From Owenia fusiformis (taxonomy: Eukaryota > Annelida > Polychaeta > Sabellida > Oweniidae): DNA of 64,000 nt. Under the pieces are notes generated by a model. It saw nothing but the letters and a program-made list of their open reading frames with translations, did not search any database and was not told the DNA's origin. The stretch lies in assembly GCA_903813345.2 (NCBI GenBank), contig CAIIXF020000006.1, forward strand, positions 34,385,524 through 34,449,523, in the 5' to 3' direction. This document shows, one piece after another, positions 11,437 through 23,400 of the stretch; positions within the stretch are counted from its first letter, which is position 1; every line of letters starts with the position of its first letter. Position numbers and translations under genes: made by a program.

Positions 11437-14400
11437 AATGCACATTCTTTTCCTTCTGACTCTAGCGTTCCGACTTACAGGTAAGATCTATATACTTTTT
11501 AAATTACTACTTATCTTACGTTTATGTTTATTATAATATTACAATATCATTAATTTGTTTATTTCTGTCCAATGAGCAATACTGAATTGTAATTTACTGA
11601 ATTAAGAAGATGAAAATTGCCGAGACAATTTTTTTTTTGAAGAACTAATTATATTTAGAGAATTCTGGAGTGAGTCTTTACATTTTTAAAAATCTACACC
11701 GAAGAATAAGAACAAGTTATCGGACCAAAATCGGGAAATACAAGCAATTTAAAGAATATTAAACGCAATACATCTTAGGATCAAGAAAATGGTTCATCCT
11801 AGCTAAAACACAATTATATGGCACTCTAAACCTATCAGAAGGTGGGTTACTGTCACGTGACTTTGAAAAGCTGTCCTTATTCAGATTCAGAATGGTTCAA
11901 TAAGACTTAACCCCCCTTAGTTGGTGGACCCTAGCAAAGTGTAATACCATGCTACTTAAACCATGTAAGTAGAACCATGGTTAAACTATTAACGGGTGAA
12001 GGAAACCCAATGGTTAATTGTAAACACTGGTCAGGTGACAAGCATCATGGTCAGGTGACAAGCACCCAATGCAGAGTATTAATCTAACATTTCTAAGGCA
12101 CCCTTCTTATATATTTAAACGCTGCAGAATTCAAAAGTAACTTATTGAATGAAACAGGTATGACGGCGCCTGAAAATTTAAGATGTTTCTGTATCTTATT
12201 TTATACTACCGTCAGATCATATTTGATGGCATCATCTATCACAAATTCATTTCATTTGTTGACGATGATAACATCTGATGGTATTTCAAACTATTGTAAT
12301 ATATTCATCTGTTTATTTGTACAGCTATATTGATTCAAATGTTCATATTTTTCACTCCCGATCTTCATTATAGTTCATATGCCACTTGATGAATTAACAG
12401 GTTAATAATGTTTTACATACAAGTCGACATATCAGACTATTGGCACGATTAAATATAGAATCCATCAGATCGAATGCTACATCAAGTTATTAATTCCACT
12501 TTGATATAGTTCGCCATGCTTGACTTATTTGCAATAAATGTTGTTATAAATCATCCAACTGAAACAAATCATATTTGATATTACACCTCACATGTAGAAT
12601 GTTATAAACAGGCATTTAAATAAAGTTATCACAACCTCGACCTAACTTTTACTGACTTAGTGTGAATCAGCAAGTCCAAATGTACTGTAGTGATATACCA
12701 GGGGCGAATCCAGGAACCAACCAACCAACCAACAAAATTTGGGCCCCTTAAATCAAAAAGAAGGCCATCATTTTGAAAACCTAAGGTCCATTTTCCTGAT
12801 AATTTGGCTTAAAATTAAAAAATAAGGCCCATTTTTACCCCAAAAGGCCCATTAAACGGCCCTTGAAAAGGTTTTGGCCCAAAATTTTTAGGACCAAATT
12901 TTTCTGGGCCTCTGCCCCCCAGATCCACCAGTGTATACCTCCCTTGGTATGATTTAATCCTTAAAATCGATGTACCCTGTGTCAGGGAATTCAATGAATC
13001 GTATACTGAATTGAACCAATACTTTAAAAGTGTTACATTATAAATCGAAAAACTATATAGAGTTAAGTTCTCAGATTTAAGTCAATTCGTATCATTTTTC
13101 TATAATACTTGATACAATACATAAATATTATAGTTGGTCCCAAAATAGAGCTCTGGAACACATCACGATATTCTTAAACATTTTTTCTACATCTGCGTTT
13201 AAAAGTGAAGTTCATGTGCAGTATGGCAAGTAATTTTTAGAAGGACCCCACCTTGGCACTTTAAAAAAAATATAAGGCTTATTTTCTAAAAAGAGAATCG
13301 TGATTTTCTCAATTTAACCATAACGAAAGTTTTTTCTACACTATATTAACAACTTTTGAAAAGGGGACTGTTATTGAAGGTCAGACCTCAGGTATGGATG
13401 ACAGACTGAGTAAAATCGAGATTTTGATTCACAAACTTGCCACCCTAGTGTTATACATGTACATGATTTTGAGCAATATCGAATTTATCAACTTGTTGAT
13501 CTCAATATGAGCACGACCTTTTGAAGTGATAAAGGATAAATGATTTGATTGATCGGCGTCTGTAACAATTCTTACAACTTCCAATAAATTTTTTTTTTTC
13601 AAATCATCTACAAGTTCCCAGAAGTGCAAATCTGACTTTATATTTAAGAGTTGACCTCCAATGACTTTTTCAAGGTAAAAAAGGTCATAAAGGTATTTTT
13701 AACTTGCTTCAATTTGATCATTTTTTTCAAAATCATTTACAAGCTATCAGAAGTTCAAATCTGATTTTAGATTTTAGACTTGACCTTCAATGACGGTCCC
13801 AAGGTCAAAAAGGCCAAATAGTCTTTTTTCATTTTGCTTCAAATTGACCATTTTTTCAAAATTATCTACAAGTTCTCCACAGTTCAATTCTGACTATACA
13901 TTTGACATTCAATGACATTCTAAAGGTCAACAAAAAGATTTGACCTTCAATGATATTCTCACGGTCTAAAAGGTCTTTTTTCATCTTGCTTCAAATTGAC
14001 CAATTTTTTTCCAAATCATCTACAAGTTCTCAGGAGTTCAAATCTGACTTAAGATTTGAGATTACACCTTCAATGACCTTCACAGGGCCAAAAAAGCTCT
14101 TCTTCCAACTTGCTTCAAATTGACCAATTTATTCTTTCCAAATTATCTACAAGTTCTCAGAAATTCAAATATGACTTCAGTTTGAACTCAAAATATTGTG
14201 AGCAACTAGGTGATGACATTTTGTCATGTTAATGCCTTGTCATCATTGCAGTGACAAAAGGAAGGAAACAAGGAACTACTTTAATGTGCGCTATAAACTA
14301 GAATTAATATTTGTATACTAGAATATGTTACCCCTTTCATTCGTTCGACTCCGCTTCCTAAAAGAGAGCTTCTTCACTGGTGATCCACTCGGTTAGGCTG

Positions 14401-17400
14401 GTTACCGAATCGATTCGTTTCGGTAACAACATGTCGGCAGAATTCCCACGACATTTTTAAAACAAACGTGTACTGGCAGTATCATATTTTTAAGAAAATG
14501 TACATATTTGCGAACAAATAGTTCAGAAGACAACAGAATCGTCGATTTAATTCTTCATTTTAGTTACAGAAACGGTGTAACGAAAAACAGTTAAGATCTG
14601 CACTTTTAACCCAAACCGTCCATTATGATACTGATATACGTTTGTGAGAAAGACGCCGTGGAGAGTCTGCCTACAACACATGAAATAAGGAAAAAAGAAG
14701 AATCATAAGCTACCTTCGACGTTCCGACATTTTGTTACCGAAGCAAACCGTTCCGGTAACCAGCGTGATCGAGCGGATCACCAGTGTTCTTACTATGCGC
14801 GCAGGGTAAGAATATGCCGTTGCCTCCTATCAACCCTTGTGAAACCTCAACCGACCCACCCCTACAAAGATAAATGGTGAAGTATATACATGATATAGGG
14901 AGAGAGGTTCAGAATGACTTGAAGCGAGACTATGTTACACGCATTGCCAAACATCAATTCCAGGGCCTCGGTTTAGACCACAACTGAGTAATCCATGCAT
15001 GATCATTCGTTATAGGCTATCAATTTTTTTAAGAATAATCCGATTATGCTCTTCACCAGTGGGGATTTATATTATTAGTTAGGCCCGATAATATTTCATT
15101 CACTAAACTAGCTCTTAGTCTTACAGAAATATTTGTAGTATTTTGGAATTAGACAGAAGTCATTTGGCTCTGTAGTCTACTATGCCGGGTTGAACTGTTC
15201 TCTTGATTTGGTATACTGTATGACTATGTATAATGTTTAGTTATAAATAGTACTAAAATACGTTTATGTCATAATCTAGGATTAAGATCATATATAATAT
15301 TCTTTGTTCATTTACCACTACATTCCACCATTATGTTTTCAAAATAAAATTTCAGGCCAAACACAGAACGAAGCTTTCTAACCATAGGGAGAAATAAGCA
15401 AAAATGGAGATTACACATATTCTCATTTGTATTCTGTCATCCTTTCAGTTGACAAATAACTAAAGTAATCCTCGTGCTGTCGAAAATCTACGATGTATTT
15501 TGTAATTAACGCCTGTATACTCTAATGATAGGGCTTCGTTAATCAGTTTCCACATGTCACTTAAAATTAGGACTTGTTAGCCTTTCTACTTAGGATACTT
15601 ACACTGGTGATCCACTCGATTACGCTGGTTACCAAAACGGTTCGTTTTGGTAACAAAATGTCGGAACATCCGGAAGGTACGATTTTTCTCGTTTCCTTAT
15701 TTTACACGTTGTTGGCAGAATTCCCACGACATTTTTTAACACAGTATCATAAGTTTAAGAAAGTGTACATATTTGCGAACAAATAGTTCAGAAGACAACA
15801 GAATCGTCGATTTACTTCCTCATTTAAGTTACATAAACGGTTTGGGTTAAAAGTGCAGATCTTAACTGTTTTTCGAAAAACCGTTTCTGTAACTTAAGTG
15901 AGGAAGTAAATCGACGATTCTGTTGTCCTCTGAGCTATTTTTTAGCAAACATGTACATTTTCTAAAACATATGATACTGATGCACGTTGTGAGAAAAAAC
16001 GTCGTGGGGATTCTGCCTACAACGCGTGAAATAAGGAAAAAAGAAAAATCGTGCCTTCGACGTTCCGACATTTTGTTACCAAAACGGTTCGTTTTGGTAA
16101 CCAGCGTAATCGAGTGGATCACCAGTGACTTAGCGAGGATTGAATTAGTTTTCATCTTGGCTGAACGTGTATCAACGTAATGAGAAACGTGAGGTTAAGA
16201 CCCTAGGTGCATGACAAGTAATTTACATGGTTAAATATTGTATGTGAATTAGTATCTAAACCTATTTTCGATGCCAAAGAGTATTAGGAATATTTTTGAT
16301 TTGTTCTTAATGCTATATAATGAACCAGTTTTTCATGATCAGTATGATGAATTCAGTTTTTCAACGTTGCAATGACTTTAACAGATAAGTAAGACCTTCA
16401 GTATGAATGAAACATCCCATGGTCTTATGGCCCCAAATGCTGGGGATGTGGCGTTAAGTCCGTTTTTATGTGATAAGACCACAGTGTTGGATGTTGGGGA
16501 TATGCTTTCCTAACTGGTTTTGTTCTCAGATAATTATTTTTCTTCAAAACAAATTGAATATCAAAGATTCTTTTAAATCATGGTAAAATGTCCATGTCTG
16601 TGGGTGTACGAGTTATATCACTTATGGCTGCACCGTGAGAGATCACGGCCTTCACTCAGTTTCCGTTATCGCTATTCGAAAACAGAAAGATATATGTATC
16701 ATAATGAGTAGTTACAGGTTAATATCCATTCTGATGTTTCAGGTCCTTTATCATTATAACTTGCAAGGAAGAAAATGAGAAGAGGTGTGGTTCACCGCGT
16801 TGGTTAATATCTGCTATCGTCAGATAATTGTGTATGTCACAAATGCTTATGAATCATATGTCAAATTAATATACACGAAGAGAGTCTTGTTATAGAATTT
16901 TTATAAACAATGAAACCTGAATATCTGAACACCCTTCTAATTTGAACACCTCACAATGTCATGTGAACACTTTTTCTTGGTCCCATTTTTTTCATTGACT
17001 TACATGTTTATAAAACCTTAAAATTTGAACATCCACTAATCTGAACTCTTTTGGCCGGTCCCAGGGGTGTTCGGATTAGACAGGATTTACTGTATTTGCA
17101 CACACGAATGAAAAACGAACGGAATACTTTTGTAATGGCGTATGCCTGTCTCTTTTACGAAACTTAATTTCTTCGTCGAATTATAGCATCAATACAAGGT
17201 TATAATTGTAGAATTCATTTGGAACGTTAATGGTCCATGTCCACCTGATTGACTTTGATGGGTTGCCATGGAAACTGAATGTTTTTTTCTGTTATGACTA
17301 TCTCTGAGATACCTTTGTAATTGGATGAGTCATTTCGTCTAATGAAACGGAGAAATTGCCTCTGGAGCGTGTACACCTTAAGCTTTCTTTAATTTGAATC

Positions 17401-20400
17401 TTGTACAGATAATCAAATTGAATGCATTTAGGTTTCGATTTTTGCGTCAAGTCGTTGTGAGAAAAAGGTGTCCAGAGACTCGACAAAAGACTCCATATTT
17501 TGCATCGCATTTAATACTCTCTATCAGCTTTATTTCAGGTTGGTCTTACCTAGCCCACGCCATGCTTCTTTGAAGTTCAAGATAATTATTGTAAATGTTA
17601 TATTTATTTATCATATCATATGTAGTGCAAATTAGATAACCTGTGTTAGTGTGTTTTATTTATCTGATGCTGCATTAGTATTGTATTCCTGTGTGTATTT
17701 CCTAATAAGGATACGAAACCAGAAGGCAGTTAGGACTTTATAGAAAGTGGGCAAAATCCAACAAAGAAATTCCTGCCAAAATACTGGTACAACAATTAAA
17801 AACAGAATTAAATCTAAAGAGCAACCCTTTTAAAAACATTTTAAGAATATCTGCTCCTCATATTATTCATTGTAGATAAATTTCTAAAATCCCTGAATTT
17901 CATACTTTATTCCAGGAAAACAAGAGCTTTGAATTAATATTTTTATTTTCAATAGATGTGGATTTATACGTTTATTATTTGACAGAATTTACACATTTGT
18001 GCTTAAAAGTAAATTGTATGCTTTGCTTGCAATTATGTGAGCCCTATTTCCTGATTGTGCCTCAGAAAAAATAAATCTGATATTCAGTATTAAAATATAT
18101 AAAATGAAAGAAACAACGTGATAGCGAAGTCAAGTAGTATACCGTGAGATGTCACACCCCTCTTTATACATCTTCAAACAACAACTAATTATAAAAATCA
18201 ACATTTCTGCTTTACTAACACCATTGCCATAGCTACAACTAATTGATAATGACTATTAGCGGAATTGAAGATGAAACAAATACTACATTGTTTTCTCATT
18301 AGCAGAGGTCTACTTTAACCATTCTCTGCTCTTCAGTGCTCAATGAGCGTAATTACTAATAACACGACATTTATGCATTTTTCTATTCCACTTAACGAGG
18401 CATGAAATTGCTACTGGTTTCAGAATAATGATATAAAAAGTCAACATTTGGATGATTCGGATCAATGGAAAGCTCATAAATCTATAATTCGTGATCTGTA
18501 TCTGTATATGCATTTTATATGTCGATTGTGAATATTTTTCATTTGCTATATTGAATATATATATTGTTCATATGCAGCTATTTATATCGTCTTTGACATG
18601 TCATGAAAAAATACAAGCTACTGGTTGTAGAATACAATGTAATTACATACAATGTAGATCTGTCCAGATCCGTCACTCTGGTTTAAATGACACTCAACGG
18701 TACAAGCTGAAAGCCAAGAAAGCTAGTTATGGAATAGAAGTTTACAAAACGCACCTTTTGATGCCATTATTTCTGCTAAATTATTGAAGAAAATTGCATG
18801 AATTCACTTCCAAAACAGATGCTTTAATTAACACAAAGATCTAGGTTAGATCATATTGTTGCAATATATTCTCTAGTTAAACAGCTCCATTTCTAAATAT
18901 TTCTAAATTAACATTAAGTAATACTGTTAAAGCCCAATTTTTCGCTGACGGAAATTCACTATTTTGTCAATCTGGAATGTGTCATGGGCATTAAACTTCA
19001 CTGTTTAAAGAAATATCCAAATGAATCCCATGTTCAATCAAATATTCACTGTGCCTTAAATTTCACGGTCTAGCCTCTTCAGCGAATATTTTTGTATTTG
19101 TAAAATTTGTATTTGTAAAATTTATTAAAGTGTCCTGGGCATATATTAATACAAACATGTAGCTAAAATACAAATGGTAATAAAATTCAAACGTATTAAA
19201 AGCATTCAATATTCTTACCCCAGGCCGTGTTCGGCCTATAAGACACTATGTATAAAACGATATTCATCAAAATTAACTGTACAGTTTATGTTCTCTTTTT
19301 TTAAACATTTGGCCACAGGCCTTTGCAACATAAACAGCAATCTCATGATTTGACATCAAGATATAGAACTTCTCATCGTCAGTAAGTCTTTGAAAGTTTG
19401 TAATTTTATTCTGAACCTTGGAAAATAAATCATTTCTGATACTAGAATAAAACGGACATTTTAACAAGAAATGGTGTTCATTTTCAATGGCATTAACATC
19501 ACAAAAATAACACAGTCTCTCTGGAACTGACAGTCGTTCGTAACGCAATAACACACATGTATAAAGATTCCTAAATTATGTCCATGCTATTGCCCCGAAC
19601 CGGTCCGTCTTCTCGCTGCAAGCAGGATGAAATTCTTTGTCACAAAGTTTGGCATTTTTATAAAATCAAACGCGCGTCATTGAAACTCACAAGATGTAAA
19701 TAGCATGTCATTTGCATCATAACTTGATGGGGAAAAATAGATCTTATATGTTAGAAGTACTAAATAAAAGTTATCGTGAAAATGAGACAGTCGTTCTCGA
19801 GAGAAAAGAGCATAAATGCGCATTTAGAGAGTTTTTGGTCCGTTTAAAAATCTGTAAAAAATTGGGGTACTTAAAAGCATCGAGAGGCATCGTATATTTC
19901 AAATTAGACACGATAAAGTCAATATTGAGCAAGTAATGGCTGTTTTAAATTCAAATAAAACTGTTAACCCGTACCGGTCCAGCTTTTGACCCGTACCGGT
20001 CAATTTTCGTTAGCTGCGTATACCAAGGGTGTAGTATTTGAGGATAGGCCTGGATACCAACAAGTGAAGTAGCAACTTACCTCAACAACGAGTGCAAAAA
20101 AACCAAAGAAAATACACTCAAATTTTAAATGCCATAATCTTATTAAAGTGTCACAGGCCTATTATTTTACACACGATTATAATTATTCAAAAGCCACAAG
20201 CCAAAACTGGCTTATGAGACACTGTCCATCTCAGAAAGATTGCTAATTAAATTATCGTTTTTGAAAAAATATTAGAAACATACAATCAGTCAGTGAATAG
20301 TGCGTCGAATAATCCACTCGTGCAAAGAAGGCTTATTCATGATACATATAGGCAATTAATGAGAGCTCGACGTATCCATGACAAACATGTACAAACCCGT

Positions 20401-23400
20401 TAAAAATCGTCGTAAATAAATGTAAGCAAACGTCAATTGTGAAAAAATGTCATTTTGTCTACTTCTCTCTTTTTGAATGAACAACCGTTTCTAGAAGGAA
20501 TACAACATAGAAGGGCATATGGATGCAAATGGTGGTTAGATAGCAGTGTTCGAAAAGAGGAGTTATAATAGAATACTCTCATATCATGTATCAATATTAC
20601 AAAAAAATAATTATGGTGATAAATAGCTCATGTTAGAATGTATAGTATCAATTTAGATATTGGATGAGAATACCAAACTTATACGTTTCATATTTGATGC
20701 CTCGCTGGAAGGCACATCTGGTAAATTCCCTGTCGTTGTCATAGTTACCACAGCTACAAAATTAGTTTTCCATTAGATGGACGCAAAGGTGTACGATATC
20801 AAAATTAGTTTCTTAGTTATATTAAATCCCTGACCCTGAGTGATATATAGCGTATTACGATTCTGAGAAAACAATCAACTGTCTCTGATAAACAGTGGTT
20901 TGCGACCAAATCCTAAGTACAAAGTTAAAAAAAGACATAGGGTTCTAACTTATTGAACACTTAGTACGTCAAACAGTCAATAGATGGCGGTAGTGTTTTG
21001 ATAGAGCTAAACAGCATTATTGTTAGTGGTTGTGTTTCCAGTCCTAATTTAAAAAATATCATGTTCCCATTTATAAATATATTCGGTTACTCTTAACATT
21101 CTGAACTCCATAGCACAGCAATATACAAGACGAAGCTCTGTAAAAAATGCGAAGGCATATTATTAGAAAGTATTTGGGCTCATATTTGTCATGTCTATTT
21201 TCTAAAGACCTCCAAAGTGTATTCTTTAGGAAAACTAAAGATTTCATCAATAGATAATGCATCTCAAAATCGTATTGTGAGGATTTCACATATAATATTT
21301 AATAGTGTATTGTTTTCTATTTCAGTGTCATTTGCAAACAGACATCCGCAGTTTAGATCATTCGACAGCACAATACTCGTTTACGAAAATGCCAAAGTCG
21401 GTAAGATATATTTTGTTTTTCATTTTTTAAGGCAGAGCTAACAATGACTTACAATTACTCATTCATCTACCAATAGATATTTGATCTGTTTAACAGATTG
21501 GGGCCATTAAAGGCCCACTATACTTATTTAGAAGAAAAAAAGAAAAAAGAATCATTGAAACATGTTACTCACACACTCGCTCAAATATGAAACAAAGTTT
21601 GATTTGCTATAATATTGAACCAAGAAAAAATAACTCACAGAGAAAAAAGCATTTGAATTTCAGAGATCATTACAGTGGCGTAGCCAGGATTTGGTGACCG
21701 GGGGTTCTGTTTTTATGTTATTCACAAATTCCCCACCCCCCCTCCATTAGGGTTCTTTAAATAATGCAATTTGTACAATTACACTCCCTCCAAAAGTTTG
21801 GCAATCCTAACTACCCCATTGGATCATGTATTAAAGCATCTTTAGGTTTGAATTCTTATATGCATAATTTGTAAAGAAAAAACTATTTTGAGAGGGGAAA
21901 TATAATTCACTTTAGTACCTTCATTAAGTTAAGTAGACAATTGAATTTGAATTTTATTTAACAAAAATGATGTCTTTATTTACTGAAAGTAATAGGCTTT
22001 ATCAAGAAACCTCTCCCATTGAAATAACACAGGACGTAAAAATGATTTGTAACTTTAATGTTCACAAAGTAAAATAAACAGGCAACGTGCAAAAAGCCAG
22101 ACAACTTATAATTAATTTTCTGCATCAAAATATATTTCGGTGAATCTTTTACTGAATAAATATCCTGAAATCTGATTTGCCCCGAATCCACCATTATTTC
22201 GTCCGATTTCTGGAAGACCCTGGAGCATGATTTGTTTCAAAGGAATATCAACTATTTCGCACAATTTATTCTTTAACTTAAGCTACTTCATCTAGGACAA
22301 AATAAATCACCTCATGCAATGGCTTATCATTGCTTTTCAAGAATTTTGTTGGAAGCCAGTTCGGATCAAATGCAAGGTTATTGAAATTGACGCAAACACC
22401 CATATACTCCGAAAGATCGTTCTTCTATGATAACTTTTCACAACGTTTACACGAAGGCTTTTTAAACTATCCGGGATAGTGGTATTACTGATAAAAATAT
22501 CTATTATTCAAATAAATGGGTCTCGGTTATGCTATATGTTTTAAGAAGTTAAAAATATTTCTTTGGACGTCCCCGGAGCTCAGTGGTAAGTCCCCCGGAG
22601 CAGATCAACCGCAATTGATAATAAAACGTTTTAGTTGATATAATTAATCATATATAAATACAAGCGTCTGTTATTTTGTTAAGTTCAGACGGCTTGATAA
22701 CAAATTAGGCCTTCGTTATTTGAAGATTAATACCATATGATTTTCAATGTTTCTTTTATTATATAATTTATTTGCTAAACATATCATGACATTGACATGA
22801 AAATGGAGAGCAAGTAAACTGGAACGATAACAATTTGAATTCCATACAATCTCTTAGATGAGTGGAGTGTATCTGAAAAAAAATAAAATCATTTTTTGCA
22901 ATGATTGATTTTCTTTGGAAAAGTGATGGGTAAATAAATACTGAACACATGTAAGAATGAATAAATTTGAACAATGCTTGTGTTTATAAATGATTTACGC
23001 TTTTAAATAATTCATTTCACAACGTTTTTTATTATTTAACACAATTGATTTCGGGACTTGCCAGCCCCAGGGACGTCCCAAGAAATATTTTAAATTTTAA
23101 TTGAAATAAAACAAAACGGAGATGTACACATTTGAAAGAACATGTGTTTTATCAATATTGCGACTATTCCATATATTTATTCGTCAATGTTGTAAAAATC
23201 ATTCGGAGTATGGGACGTCTGCATAGTTTTCAATAACTGTCAATAACTTCATATTGGACCAGAACTGGCTTAAAACAAAATTTCTTCAAAGGACTGATTT
23301 AGCCATTGCCAAAGATGGGTTATTTTGTCCAAGAAGAAGCAGCTTTTAAGTTAATTTTGCGAAATTATTGTTATTTCTAAATGTAAAATCTCATGATGCT

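Larger units (their letters stand above)
11481..21325 (+). other. cadherin intron 1 (9.8 kb)
   Basis: Bounded by GTAAGA and TTTCAG. It contains no recognisable host exon. It is rich in mobile DNA: elements at 12699-12933, 14375-14786, 15602-16127 and about 16911-17093, a tandem-repeat element (about 13600-14245) and two LINE 3' tails (about 19130-19570, 20130-20225). Confidence 0.7.

Noticed and set aside
15574-16180. Overlapping open frames on both strands sharing an S-I-T-L-V-T-K-T phrase
   Set aside because: They are mirror-image translations of the arms of a foldback MITE.
19712-19936. 74-codon Lys-rich open frame between two LINE tails
   Set aside because: No recognisable domain, lies within retrotransposon debris, no splice signals linking it to the host gene.
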